Shown: positions 19,238 through 27,541 of the stretch, one piece after another
Numbering within the stretch: the first letter of the stretch is position 1
Layout: every line of letters starts with the position of its first letter
Source: Glycomyces tenuis DSM 44171
GTDB lineage: Bacteria; Actinomycetota; Actinomycetes; Mycobacteriales; Micromonosporaceae
DNA: 64,000 bases
NCBI RefSeq assembly: GCF_000427885.1
Contig: NZ_ATYW01000021.1
Span: 102,919 to 166,918 of the forward strand
Direction of reading: 5' to 3'
Translations under genes and position numbers: made by a program
Notes under the pieces: generated by a model
Databases searched by the model: none
What the model was told of the DNA's origin: nothing
Seen by the model: the letters and a program-made list of their open reading frames with translations, nothing else

Positions 19238-19281
19238 GGACAGGGCCCGGAGCCGCCGCGCGGCGGCTCCGGGCCCTGTCC
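19238..19281. terminator. 44-bp perfect palindrome, bidirectional terminator
   Basis: Arms 19238-19257 and 19262-19281 are perfect complements over 20 bp; the GCGC centre is itself self-complementary. It separates the convergent acyl-CoA dehydrogenase and type VII-associated genes and touches the latter's stop codon region. Confidence 0.85.
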
Positions 19282-19283
19282 TG

Positions 19284-19631
19284 TCAGGCGGTCTCGGCGG
19301 TGCCCTCGGTGTCGCCGATGGACATGAACTCCATGTACGCGAACGTGTCGGCCTCGTCGGTGCCGGCGGCGATGTCCGCGAGCGCCGCCGTCAGGCCGTG
19401 GAGCGTGCCGCGCACGTATTGGAGGTTCCGCCAGGTGGCGGCATGGAACTCCAGGTACTGGGGGAGGGCGTTCTCGGCCGCCCCCGGCGCGGACCCGAAC
19501 GCCGGGGCCCGGCTCAAGGTGCCCTCGCGGAGCACCGGGATCACCTCGTTCTCCAGCTCCTCCAGCAGCCCCGCCAGGAACTGCCGGTACTCCTCGAGTG
19601 CGGCCGCGTCGAACATGCGCTCGGTCGACAT
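19284..19631 (-). CDS. Small helical protein, probable type VII secretion partner
   Basis: A 115-aa, acidic, largely helical protein (MFDAAALEEYRQFLAGLLEE; ATWRNLQYVRGTLHGLTAAL). Size, helix-turn-helix pattern and the Trp near the middle recall WXG100/EspC-like proteins, but a canonical WxG is absent. It is encoded 32 bp downstream of a 498-aa WXG-type protein on the same strand, so the two probably form a secreted pair or chaperone-client complex. Not assigned to a named family. Confidence 0.6.
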   Translation of the reverse strand: MSTERMFDAAALEEYRQFLAGLLEELENEVIPVLREGTLSRAPAFGSAPGAAENALPQYLEFHAATWRNLQYVRGTLHGLTAALADIAAGTDEADTFAYMEFMSIGDTEGTAETA

Positions 19632-19663
19632 CGTCTAGGTCCTTCCTCGTCTGCTCGCGACCC

Positions 19664-21160
19664 TCACGCGTACGGGTCGTCCTTGGGGCGCACGTAGCCC
19701 CAGATGTTGCCGGTCTCCCTGTTCAGCAGGCGGCCGTCGTCGTCCTTCTCGGCCTCGCCCCCGTCGTCGCCGCGGTTCGCCGCGCCCTTCGCGGGTGGCG
19801 CCCCCAGGGCGGAGCCCATCGCGACCGCCCTGGGGCCGCCCGTGCCGCCGGCGGCGGCCGGCGGAGCGGCCGGGGTGGAAGACGTGAAAGGGCTCGCGGT
19901 GGTCGTCGAGCCGGCGGGCACCGTCCCGCCGCCGCCCGCGGGCGCCCCGCCGGGGCCGCCGCCGAAGCCGCCGGAACCGCCGCTCGCCAGACCGCCCGGC
20001 TCCGACTCCTCGCCTCCGGACCAGGGCGAGTCGTCCGCTTCGGGCTCCTGCGCGGCCGTGGACCCGTCGCCGCTCGGCGGCACCGTGCTCGGGTTCTGCG
20101 TCGCCTCGGGGGAGGCCGGGGCGGCGGGGTGCTCGACCACCGGGTCCTGGACGTCCATATAAGACGTGTCGGCCGAGGTGGGGAACGGCCGGTCGTCCCC
20201 GGTGCTCTGGAACGCCTGGAGCTCGGCGCTCTGGTCGGTCCGCTTCTGCGCGATCGCCTCGTCGACCGCCGCCTGCCGCTCCAGGTACGCCGCCAGCTCG
20301 GCGTCGACGCGGGACCCGTACTGCTCCTTGGCGTCCTCGGCGGCCAGCAGCCGCACCGGCGAGACGAGCGCGCCGAGCCCGCTCAGACGCTCGCCCACCC
20401 GCTCCTCGATGAACTCGCGCACCTCGGTGGCCAGGTTCGGGTCGGCGCCGGCGAGCTCGAGGGCCTGCTCGGCCTCCTCGCAGCTCATCAGGATGCAGTC
20501 GCCGTGCCACCAGGCCGGGCGCACGTGGATCGCCACCAGATTGCTCCACTCGCCCTCGATGCCGACCATCGGCGCCGGGTAGGGGATCTCGCCCGAGTCG
20601 CCGCCCTGGAGCGTGTAGACGACCTCCTCGCGGTGCTGCAACTCGGCGGCGGTGGTCTCGATGTCGTCGAGCACGCCTTCGAGGAGCGACCGCGCCTGGT
20701 CCACCTGCGCGGCGAAGGAGTCGAAGTCGTCGCCCGCCCAATGCTCGGAGAGCGTCGCCAGTTTGGACTTGACCAGGCCGGGCCATTCGCCGATGCGTTC
20801 GGCCACTTCGCCGGTCCAGCCCTCGCGCAGCCGCTGGAGCGAGAACTCGTCGGCCGATTCGGGGCGCACCGCGCGGATCGCGGACCGGAAGTCCTCCTCG
20901 GTGGGGTAGGCCATGTCCTCGCAGCGCGGCTTGAACCGGTGGAGCTGGCCGGGGACCGGCACGGCCGACGCCAGCTGCTGCCAGTCGGCCTCGGCCGGGT
21001 GCGCGGTCGGATGCGGGCACGCGCCCGCCGAGCACCCGGCGCGGCTCCCGCCCGCGTCGACCGACGAGGTGTCGCCGAACGCGATCGTCGGCGCCTCGGG
21101 GATCTCCACGGCGCCGGTGAAGTCGAAGTCGAAATCGAAGTCGAACTGGCTGTCGCTCAT
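19664..21160 (-). CDS. WXG-type large protein with Gly-rich region and DDPYA tail
   Basis: A 498-aa protein. The N-terminus has the odd repeat FDFDFDFDFTG; a helical WXG-like region is at about residues 100-200 (LSEHWAGDDFDSF); then further helices, an acidic/Pro linker, a Gly-rich low-complexity stretch (GGLASGGSGGFGGG) and a conserved-looking end, NIWGYVRPKDDPYA. The tail and Gly-rich region match those of the divergent 385-aa protein (end VWGIGGGDDDPYA). No signal peptide, consistent with a type VII substrate. ATG 21160 is chosen because GGAGG lies nine bases upstream. Confidence 0.7.
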   Translation of the reverse strand: MSDSQFDFDFDFDFTGAVEIPEAPTIAFGDTSSVDAGGSRAGCSAGACPHPTAHPAEADWQQLASAVPVPGQLHRFKPRCEDMAYPTEEDFRSAIRAVRPESADEFSLQRLREGWTGEVAERIGEWPGLVKSKLATLSEHWAGDDFDSFAAQVDQARSLLEGVLDDIETTAAELQHREEVVYTLQGGDSGEIPYPAPMVGIEGEWSNLVAIHVRPAWWHGDCILMSCEEAEQALELAGADPNLATEVREFIEERVGERLSGLGALVSPVRLLAAEDAKEQYGSRVDAELAAYLERQAAVDEAIAQKRTDQSAELQAFQSTGDDRPFPTSADTSYMDVQDPVVEHPAAPASPEATQNPSTVPPSGDGSTAAQEPEADDSPWSGGEESEPGGLASGGSGGFGGGPGGAPAGGGGTVPAGSTTTASPFTSSTPAAPPAAAGGTGGPRAVAMGSALGAPPAKGAANRGDDGGEAEKDDDGRLLNRETGNIWGYVRPKDDPYA

Positions 21161-21341
21161 GGCAGCGCACCTCCATCCGGGTTGTCTGGCTGCGGGCTCC
21201 AATGGAACGGCGCGCCGTCACGGATCCGTCATGGACGCGGCGGCGCGAGTCGGGGACCGGCCCGTGACGGGAGGGCGCACATTGCTCATGACGCCGCCGG
21301 GCGTCCGCCCGGCAAGGGCGCAGACCTCAGGGAGGCAGACC

Positions 21342-21665
21342 ATGACCGTGCACATGGACGTGCCGAAGGTGCGGGCGAGCGGCACCACGCTGCGCACGCT
21401 CGCGCCGAGGGTGCGGGAGGCTTCGAGCCGAGTGGAGAGCCCGGCGGCCGCCGCCGCGGAGCAGAACGCCGGCTTCGCCACCGGCCCGGCCGGACGCGAC
21501 TGGCAGGCCGCGTTCGCGACGGACGTCGCCAGTGTCGAGGAGCGCCAGCTCTGGCAGGGCGAGCAGGTCGTCGGGTGCGCCGACGACGCGGAGTCCAACG
21601 ACGTCGAGATCGGCGGCCGCTTCAACACCATCGCCGGCGAGATGCCCGCCGGCCGTACGAAATAG
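21342..21665 (+). CDS. EspC-like small type VII secretion protein
   Basis: A 107-aa helical protein (MDVPKVRASGTTLRTLAPRV; AGRDWQAAFATDVASVEER). Size and position immediately before a WXG-type gene resemble EspC-like proteins secreted with PPE-like partners. ATG 21342 has AGGGAGG upstream. The next gene starts 9 bp after its stop. It begins the rightward half of a divergent cluster; the 181-bp spacer should hold both promoters and contains the 10-bp palindrome ACGGATCCGT at 21220-21229. Confidence 0.65.
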   Translation: MTVHMDVPKVRASGTTLRTLAPRVREASSRVESPAAAAAEQNAGFATGPAGRDWQAAFATDVASVEERQLWQGEQVVGCADDAESNDVEIGGRFNTIAGEMPAGRTK

Positions 21666-21674
21666 GAGACCGCC

Positions 21675-22832
21675 ATGCCCACGTACCGAGAAGCGCTCTC
21701 GGCGAACCCCGCGGCGTTCGTCGAGTACGCCGCGCAGATGACCACCGCGGGGTCCGACCTGACCGGGCACCGCCTCGCCTACGGCGAGGAGGTCGCCGCG
21801 CTCAACATGCACTGGCAGGACGAGGCCAACAACGCGTTCAACACCGAGGTGGACGGCGTCGGCGCCCACATCGACGGGCTGGTGACGCAGGTGGCCGGCA
21901 CCGCCGGGCAGCTCAGCGGCGCCGGAGGCGCGATGGCGACGGCGGTGACGGCCCTCAAGACCGCCGACGCCGCGATCCACGCGGCCGGCTTCGACATCCA
22001 GCCCGCGCCGCAGGTGACGCTGGGAGCCGCCCAGCGGCTGGCGATCGCGCTGGCCGGGCCGTTCGGCTTCCAGCTCCAGGCGGCGCTCGAGACCGCGGCG
22101 CTCGCGGCGACGACGGGCCTCCAGGCCGTCCTCGCCACGCTGAACTCGACGGACGCCCAGACGGCGACCGCGCTGAGCACCGCGGCGGGCGCCTTGCAGC
22201 CCTTGGGCTCCAAGACCTCCCCGACAGGGGAGGACATGCAGCACATGACGGCCGAGGACCACTCCGACGCCGGCGGCCCCTCGGAGGAGGAGTCCGGCGG
22301 CGAAGAGGAGTCCGAAGAGGAGCAGAGCGGGGAGGAAGAGGAGGAGCAGCCCGCCGAGGAACCGCAGGACCAGCAGGCGCCGCAGGAGCCGCAGACCCCG
22401 CAGCAGCCGACGATGCCCGAGACGCCGCCGGGCATGGACGACTTCCAGCAGCCCGAGATGGACGACCCCTGGGCCGATTCCGAGATGCCCGACCCCGAGG
22501 ACTACTCGGGCGGCCTGGCCTCCGGAGGCGGCCTCGGGGCCGGAGGCGGGCTCGGCGGGGGCGGCCTCGGCCCCACCGGGGGCCTTGCGACGGGCGCCGG
22601 TTCGGGCGCGTCCGTCGGCGCCGGTCTCGGCGCCATGGCGGGCGCCGCGCCGTCCGCGAGCGCCGGAGCTCCGGGCAGGAGCGGCATGGGGTCGTCCATG
22701 ATGGGCGCCGGTGGCGGGCGCGGTGGCGCCGGTGCCGCCGACGACGAGCTGACCCGGGAGTCGAAGCTCCTCGAGGACCCGGAAGAGGACGTCTGGGGCA
22801 TCGGCGGCGGCGACGACGACCCGTACGCCTGA
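21675..22832 (+). CDS. WXG/PPE-like protein with acidic linker and DDPYA tail
   Basis: A 385-aa protein. The N-terminal ~190 residues are helical with a WXG-like turn (LNMHWQDEANNAF). Then a strongly acidic Glu/Gln/Pro stretch (about 195-270), a Gly-rich stretch (GGLASGGGLGAGGGLGG) and the end DVWGIGGGDDDPYA. The Gly-rich element and C-terminus are shared with the 498-aa protein encoded divergently, so the two are modular relatives. No signal peptide. Probably exported by a type VII system; the tail may serve recognition or processing, which is inference. Confidence 0.7.
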   Translation: MPTYREALSANPAAFVEYAAQMTTAGSDLTGHRLAYGEEVAALNMHWQDEANNAFNTEVDGVGAHIDGLVTQVAGTAGQLSGAGGAMATAVTALKTADAAIHAAGFDIQPAPQVTLGAAQRLAIALAGPFGFQLQAALETAALAATTGLQAVLATLNSTDAQTATALSTAAGALQPLGSKTSPTGEDMQHMTAEDHSDAGGPSEEESGGEEESEEEQSGEEEEEQPAEEPQDQQAPQEPQTPQQPTMPETPPGMDDFQQPEMDDPWADSEMPDPEDYSGGLASGGGLGAGGGLGGGGLGPTGGLATGAGSGASVGAGLGAMAGAAPSASAGAPGRSGMGSSMMGAGGGRGGAGAADDELTRESKLLEDPEEDVWGIGGGDDDPYA

Positions 22833-22849
22833 GGGCGGGAGGCGGAGCG

Positions 22850-23677
22850 ATGGGGAGATCTGAACCGATCACGCCCGGCGGCAGGGTGGTCGTGGCCTTG
22901 TTCGGCCTGGTCATCGTCGGTGTGTCGATCATGTGCTTCAGCGGATCCACGCAGGACGAGGACGCTGCCGGGGTCGAATGCGGCAGCCAGGTCATGGAAA
23001 CCGAGGACACCTGCATCACCTGGGTCGACGGGGTGTCGACCGAGCGGTCCCTCACCGAGCAGGAGGAGCAGAACGGCCGGGAGAACCGGGGCACCGTGAT
23101 CACGGCCGTGCTCGGCATGGTCGTCGGCGCCGTGGTCTTCTTCCTGTCGTTCGTTCCGGACCAGGGCGGGGGCCGGGCGGTCGCCGCCCCGCCGCCTCCG
23201 GTGCCGACGACGGCGAGCCCGCCGCTTGGGAGTCCTCCGCGCCCGGCGGCCGAACCGGTCCAGACCCCTTCGAAGCCGCCGCAGCCGAAACCGCCGCCGC
23301 CAGAACCTCCGAAACCGCCGGACCCGGCGAGGACCGTCTCGATATGCAACACCCGTGAGGGCGCCGAGATCGCCGCGAGACTGACCGGTCTCGTCGTGAG
23401 CGAGCGGTGGCGGCCGGGGAGCGGGCCCGAGCGCCGGGAGGTTCCGCTGGAGCTGCCGTGGGATGCGATCGCGGCGTTCGAGTTCGTTCGCGCCGGGGAC
23501 GGCCCGGCGGTGCTGTACGCGCTTCGCGCGGACGGCCGCCCGCGCGAGCGCATCGCCGCGGTGGACCTCTTCTCGCCGGGAATGTGGTCGAAGCTGGGGA
23601 GCGCCGTCGAGGAGAAGACCGGCGGCCGGTTGCGCATCGACGCGCCGAAAGCCGACGGCCCGGGCGGGCGCCGCTGA
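22850..23677 (+). CDS. Two-span membrane protein with Pro-rich linker
   Basis: A 275-aa protein encoded 17 bp after the WXG/PPE-like gene, with GGGAGG before ATG 22850, so probably the third gene of that operon. It has two membrane helices (VVVALFGLVIVGVSIMCF and TVITAVLGMVVGAVVFFL) flanking a ~60-residue loop with two Cys, then a Pro-rich linker (PKPPPPEPPKPP) and a soluble C-terminal domain of ~110 residues (ICNTREGAEIAARLTG, then WDAIAAFEFVRAGDG). By topology it could anchor the secreted partners, but no known ESX component is recognised. Confidence 0.65.
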   Translation: MGRSEPITPGGRVVVALFGLVIVGVSIMCFSGSTQDEDAAGVECGSQVMETEDTCITWVDGVSTERSLTEQEEQNGRENRGTVITAVLGMVVGAVVFFLSFVPDQGGGRAVAAPPPPVPTTASPPLGSPPRPAAEPVQTPSKPPQPKPPPPEPPKPPDPARTVSICNTREGAEIAARLTGLVVSERWRPGSGPERREVPLELPWDAIAAFEFVRAGDGPAVLYALRADGRPRERIAAVDLFSPGMWSKLGSAVEEKTGGRLRIDAPKADGPGGRR

Positions 23678-23801
23678 GCTCCCGCCGCGCTTTCGCCGCG
23701 TTGTCGCTTGTCCGGGAACAGGTCTCGCGGTACCTCCGAAGTGGCGTCGATGTCGTACTCTCTGTAAGTATCGTTCATCTTCAATATGTCTGGAGGTACC
23801 G

Positions 23802-24197
23802 ATGGACTTCCCTCCGATCGATCCGGCTTCGGCGCGGGCGCGGCTCGCGGACTGGAAGGAACGCACCGACCGGATGGCCGCCGACACGCAGGCGCTGGCC
23901 GCGCGGGCGCAGGAGCTGAAGGCCACGGCCACCGACCCCGACGAGATCGCCGAGGTCACTGTGGACCACACCGGCAGCCCGGTCGACCTCGTGTTCAGCA
24001 CCAGGATCAAGCGCGTCCCCGAAGAGGTGGCGGCTCAGGCGGTGCTGGCGGCGATCCGAGCGGCGAAGATCAAGCTCGCCGAGCGTTCCAAGGAGCTCGT
24101 CGAGTCCACCGTCGGCGCCGACTCGGCCGCCGGGCAGGCCTTCGTGGCGGGCCTGAAGCGCCAGTTCGGCGAGGACGACCAGGAAGGGCAGCGGTAG
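23802..24197 (+). CDS. YbaB/EbfC-family protein (toxin cassette 1)
   Basis: A 131-aa protein with the YbaB/EbfC layout: an N-terminal helix (RARLADWKERTDRMAADT), a beta core (IAEVTVDHTGSPVDLVF) and a C-terminal helix (IRAAKIKLAERSKEL). Classic YbaB proteins are nucleoid-associated DNA binders; here the gene heads a type VII toxin cassette, as does a 130-aa homologue at 37195, so a chaperone or scaffold role is possible. TGGAGG precedes the ATG. The next gene starts directly after its stop. Confidence 0.85.
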   Translation: MDFPPIDPASARARLADWKERTDRMAADTQALAARAQELKATATDPDEIAEVTVDHTGSPVDLVFSTRIKRVPEEVAAQAVLAAIRAAKIKLAERSKELVESTVGADSAAGQAFVAGLKRQFGEDDQEGQR

Positions 24198-24515
24198 ATG
24201 ACCGGTTACGTCGTAGACCCCGAGCAGTTGCGCGCCCATGCGAGCAACCTGGAGCAGTTCAAGACCCGCTTCGAGGCGGTGCAGTCCGCCAGCTCGCACA
24301 TCGCCCAAGACGACGAGGCCTACGGGCTGCTGTGCGGGTGGATCGCCGGGCTGCTGGAGGAGCGCCACCAGCGCCAGGACGGCCTGGTCGCCCGCGCGGA
24401 GTCCAACATCGGCCTGCTCGCCGAGAGCATCCGCGCCGCGGCCGACGCCTATGAGGAGTCCGACAACGACGCCTCGGTGAGCTTCAGCGACTTCACCTCC
24501 CAGATCGGCGGGTAG
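24198..24515 (+). CDS. EspC-family type VII secretion protein (cassette 1)
   Basis: A 105-aa helical protein similar to EspC/DUF2580 (VVDPEQLRAHASNLEQFKTR). Near the C-terminus it has YEESD, which fits the YxxxD/E signal of type VII substrates. The gene abuts the YbaB gene (TAG-ATG) and ends 2 bp before the WXG carrier gene, so it probably dimerises with the carrier to present the signal in trans. The paralogue at 37584 has the same YEESD. Confidence 0.8.
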   Translation: MTGYVVDPEQLRAHASNLEQFKTRFEAVQSASSHIAQDDEAYGLLCGWIAGLLEERHQRQDGLVARAESNIGLLAESIRAAADAYEESDNDASVSFSDFTSQIGG

Positions 24516-24517
24516 CG

Positions 24518-25216
24518 ATGAACGATTCGCTGGTCGCCGATGTGCAGTCCACGCGCCAGCCGTGGACCGGATCCAGCCTGGCCGACGGCATCGAAGGCCT
24601 GGTCACCTCCATTCAGAGCGGCAACTGGGTCTCGGGCACCCTCGCGGGGGTCGGGCTGGGGCTTGAAGTGGTCGGGTCGGTCATGGACCCCTTCAGTGCC
24701 CTGCTGGCCAACGGCATCGGCTGGGCCATGGAGTACTTTGAGCCGCTGCGGGAGATGCTCGACTGGCTGACCGGCAAGCCCGATGTGGTCATGTCCCACG
24801 CCCAGACCTGGTACAACATGGCCGAAGAGCTGTTCGCGATGTCCGGCGATCTCAAGACCTCGGTCGAGGGCGATGTCGACGAGTGGTCCGGTGCGGCCGC
24901 GGACGCCTACTACAACATGATGGGCCACAACGTTGAGGCCATCGGCGGGCTGGGCGCGATCGCCTCGGCGATCGGTTCGGCCACCGAGGGCGCCGGAGCA
25001 CTGGTGCAGATGACCCGGGACCTGGTGCGGGATCTGATCGCCGACCTGGTCGCGCATGTGGTGGTGTGGGCGGTCGAAGCGATCTTCGTGGTCACGATCC
25101 CGGTCATCGCCGCGCAGATCGTGGCCGCGGTGGTCAAGTGGGTCGGGATCGCCATGGAGCTGATCTCCTCGCTGATCACCAGCCTCGAAGCGCTCTCCAA
25201 GCTCCTCAACGACTAA
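24518..25216 (+). CDS. WXG-type carrier of toxin (cassette 1)
   Basis: A 232-aa protein with a helical WXG100-like core (AQTWYNMAEELF...VDEWSGAAADAYYNMM, the WSG being the WxG turn), followed by long hydrophobic helices (VVWAVEAIFVVTIPVIAAQI) and a last helix ending KLLND. It corresponds to the N-terminal targeting region that elsewhere is fused to polymorphic toxins. Here the toxin is a separate gene 9 bp downstream. It aligns along its length with the 236-aa protein at 37899. The hydrophobic part may help translocation. Confidence 0.8.
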   Translation: MNDSLVADVQSTRQPWTGSSLADGIEGLVTSIQSGNWVSGTLAGVGLGLEVVGSVMDPFSALLANGIGWAMEYFEPLREMLDWLTGKPDVVMSHAQTWYNMAEELFAMSGDLKTSVEGDVDEWSGAAADAYYNMMGHNVEAIGGLGAIASAIGSATEGAGALVQMTRDLVRDLIADLVAHVVVWAVEAIFVVTIPVIAAQIVAAVVKWVGIAMELISSLITSLEALSKLLND

Positions 25217-25225
25217 GGGCCGGCC

Positions 25226-25936
25226 ATGCGACGAATCCTGAAACTCCTGCTGGTCATCGGTATCGGCCTGCTCACGCAGAAGAAGGGCGACGGCCCGCCC
25301 GGCAACACCGGCGGCGAAGGCGGGGACTCCCCACCTCCACAGCAATCCCCGTCCGGCAAGATCAAAACCAGCGAAGGCACCGAGAGCGCCTCGAAAGCCG
25401 TGGGAGAGGAGCTGGACAAGGGCGAGCCGTCCGCAGCCGCTTCTCAAAGCGATTCGGATTCGGCTCCGTTGACGGCGAGCTCGGTCTCCCGCGACTACGG
25501 AAACGAGGTGGCCTACCCCAGCACGGACCCTCTGGCTCAAGAGGCGCTCGCTTACCGCAGGGGGGTGAAAGGCAATTCCGGCGACAAGAACTTCGCGGCC
25601 GCCGAGTTGTCGGACGGCACCACTCTCAGGGGCATCAGCAGTCGCAGCGGCCATTCCGAGGACGACATCCTGAAGCAATTGGACGGCATCAATCAGGAAA
25701 GAGCGGAGAACGGCCAAGAGCCGTTGACGATCGATCGGCTGTTCACCGAGCGGCAGCCGTGCTGCAAGTGCGAGGCCACGTTGACCAGCAACGGCATCAC
25801 GTCAGACCAGGTGGAATACGGCGTCGAGTACTTCGACAAACCGAATGCCACCGATGAAGAGCGGGAAAACTTGAATGCACTCAACGAAGGCATGAGGGCG
25901 GTGCTGGAACACAGGCTCAAAGGCGGGAACTTATGA
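25226..25936 (+). CDS. Deaminase-fold polymorphic toxin (cassette 1)
   Basis: A 236-aa protein. Residues 1-17 (MRRILKLLLVIGIGLL) are hydrophobic and match the start of the EndoU toxin at 38616; then a Gly/Pro/Ser linker. The C-terminal domain has the zinc-deaminase motifs His143-Ser-Glu145 (SGHSEDDIL) and Pro178-Cys179-Cys-Lys-Cys182 (TERQPCCKC), with FAAAELSDGTTLRG as the preceding strands. This places it in the CDA-like toxin superfamily (resembling XOO_2897/YwqJ-type); the target, free nucleotide or nucleic acid, is not known. The immunity gene probably follows at 25988. Confidence 0.75.
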   Translation: MRRILKLLLVIGIGLLTQKKGDGPPGNTGGEGGDSPPPQQSPSGKIKTSEGTESASKAVGEELDKGEPSAAASQSDSDSAPLTASSVSRDYGNEVAYPSTDPLAQEALAYRRGVKGNSGDKNFAAAELSDGTTLRGISSRSGHSEDDILKQLDGINQERAENGQEPLTIDRLFTERQPCCKCEATLTSNGITSDQVEYGVEYFDKPNATDEERENLNALNEGMRAVLEHRLKGGNL

Positions 25937-25987
25937 TGGACCGGTCGCAGACGACCACAGTCGCAGCAACTGCAAGGAGTGACGAGC

Positions 25988-26383
25988 ATGCCAGCGGACG
26001 ACCATGTGAACGATGACCTGCGAGCCATGGCGGCCACGGTCATCGATCGGCTGCGTCAATCGGGCATCCACGCGTTCCTGGAGACGGAAGACGAGGACGA
26101 ACCCGGTGTGAAGGTTCAGATCGATGCTATGGACAATGCCGATCGCGGCGTCTACCTGGAGTGGAGTCCAGGAGCGCAGATCAAGTCCCAAGTCGTGGCG
26201 GCCATGATCGCGAAACGCTACACCGACCCGGTCGTCCACCGCTCCGCGCAGGAGAAGAAGACGAAGATCGCCGAGGCCGCCTCTGCGCTGCTGTCGGCCG
26301 GTGTCCGCACCGAAGACGCCCAGAACGACTACGCCCCCTATTCCTTGAAGGTCGTCAGCGTCTTATCGGTCGCAGGGTCGTAG
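25988..26383 (+). CDS. Probable immunity protein for the deaminase toxin
   Basis: A 131-aa soluble alpha/beta protein with no family recognised (VYLEWSPGAQIKSQVVAAM). It is assigned by position: first gene after the toxin, same strand, 51-bp gap. ATG 25988 is preferred over GTG 25979 because AAGGAG ends 9 bases before the ATG and would overlap the GTG. Confidence 0.55.
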   Translation: MPADDHVNDDLRAMAATVIDRLRQSGIHAFLETEDEDEPGVKVQIDAMDNADRGVYLEWSPGAQIKSQVVAAMIAKRYTDPVVHRSAQEKKTKIAEAASALLSAGVRTEDAQNDYAPYSLKVVSVLSVAGS

Positions 26384-26426
26384 GGGAACGTCGTCGTCCT
26401 GCGTGAAAACCGGAAGGAAGCTGCAA

Positions 26427-26640
26427 ATGGCGAAGGCGCCCTTTCTCATCCTGCGGCTCACGGAGACGGAGTCCACCGTGACGTACGGATACGGCGAGGA
26501 CCAGAGACATGTCGAAGGGACCGTGGGGTTCGATCGGGAATCAGGCAGGGTACTGAACAAATCCGACGAGGCCGCTTGCGCCGATATCGTGGCCGGGCTC
26601 GTTCCCCCCAAGATGAGGGCGCCAGGCGCAGTGGTGACGA
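26427..26640 (+). pseudogene. Small immunity-like gene, C-terminus apparently lost
   Basis: From ATG 26427, with AGGAAG six bases upstream, about 65 protein-like residues can be read (FLILRLTETESTVTYGYGED). The frame then stays open to 27167 only by running out of frame through the CPCC gene, where its composition is not protein-like. A frame change before TGA 26614 would close it at a natural size. Read as a truncated or frameshifted orphan immunity gene; the 3' limit given is approximate. Confidence 0.35.
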
Positions 26641-27018
26641 GTGAAGACGTGGATTCCCGGGAAGTATCCGTGCCCGTGCTGCGGGCGCCTGGTGCACGAC
26701 GCGCCCGGCGCGTTCGAGATCTGTCCGGCCTGCTTCTGGGAGGACGACCCCGTCCAACTGCGGTGGCCAAGGTATCGCGGGGGCGCCAACGAGCCGAGCC
26801 TCATCGAGGCCCAGCGCAACTTCCGGGTCTTCAACGCCTCCGAGGAGCGGGCTGCCCACTTGACGAGGCCCCCCGCCGACAACGAGCCCCTCGACCCTGG
26901 TTTCAGGCCCGCCGATCCGCAGGTCGACCGCTTCGAGTCACCGGACGACCCGGTGTCCGAATGGCCTTCGAGCCGCACCTCGCTCTACTGGTGGCGGCCC
27001 ACCTATTGGCGCCGCTGA
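26641..27018 (+). CDS. CPCC-family cysteine-rich protein, possible orphan immunity
   Basis: A 125-aa protein. The first 40 residues carry the CPCC signature (YPCPCCGRLVHD, then FEICPACFWEDDPVQ), two Cys pairs that probably bind zinc, followed by GGANEPSLIEAQRNF. CPCC proteins (Pfam PF14206) are common in polymorphic-toxin immunity arrays, which fits its position. It starts at GTG 26641 because an in-frame TGA lies immediately upstream; no good ribosome site is present. Confidence 0.75.
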   Translation: MKTWIPGKYPCPCCGRLVHDAPGAFEICPACFWEDDPVQLRWPRYRGGANEPSLIEAQRNFRVFNASEERAAHLTRPPADNEPLDPGFRPADPQVDRFESPDDPVSEWPSSRTSLYWWRPTYWRR

Positions 27019-27163
27019 GGCGCGGCGGCCCGGAGGCGCCGGTCGCGGGGAGTGTCACCGCGTGCGGCAGCACAGCGAGAAGCGTTGTGGAGGCCGTGGA
27101 CGGCGACAACCGCTGGCCGCCGCCACGCCTGAGTTCGGGACGCCCGGCCCGCAGCAGGACGAG

Positions 27164-27535
27164 ATGACGACCGATCCGCAGATGAGTCCGCAGGACACCG
27201 TTCTTCAAGCAATCGAAGAGTACAGGCGGCAGCGAATCGGCCTGAACCGTTTGATTCAACGGATCGATCCGGTCATCGATGGCATACAGCCGGAATCGGT
27301 TTGGGATGAAGCCTCTGATCTATGCGCGGAGCTCGATGCGTTCTACGGCCTCGTGGCGACGGATACCGTGATCCGAGAGCATGGGCATGACTTCCCCCTC
27401 TCAGCGCAACAGGAGAGCAATGTGGATCGGATACTCGCCGAGTTGTCATCTGCTCTCCGACACGACACTGAACTCGCAAGAGGACTGGAGCACGGCCTTG
27501 GGCTCTTTCGGCGCGGCAATCGCCGCCAAGGGTGA
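27164..27535 (+). CDS. Probable immunity-array protein
   Basis: A 123-aa mostly helical protein (VLQAIEEYRRQRIGLNRLIQ; VWDEASDLCAELDAFYGLVA). No family recognised. The C-terminal segment VIREHGHDFPLS...ILAEL recurs, diverged, at 28024-28101, showing that a second copy of this gene once existed in the array. ATG 27164 follows AGGACGAG. Confidence 0.55.
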   Translation: MTTDPQMSPQDTVLQAIEEYRRQRIGLNRLIQRIDPVIDGIQPESVWDEASDLCAELDAFYGLVATDTVIREHGHDFPLSAQQESNVDRILAELSSALRHDTELARGLEHGLGLFRRGNRRQG

Positions 27536-27541
27536 TCTGCG

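Noticed and set aside
19598..22849. Long plus-strand frame through the 498-aa gene region
   Set aside because: Antisense to a clearly coding WXG-type gene and Arg-rich; only the part from ATG 22850 is accepted.
26403..27167. 254-codon frame covering the immunity array, ending in ATGA with the next gene
   Set aside because: Only the first ~65 residues look like protein; the rest overlaps the CPCC gene out of frame. The ATGA overlap is taken as chance.
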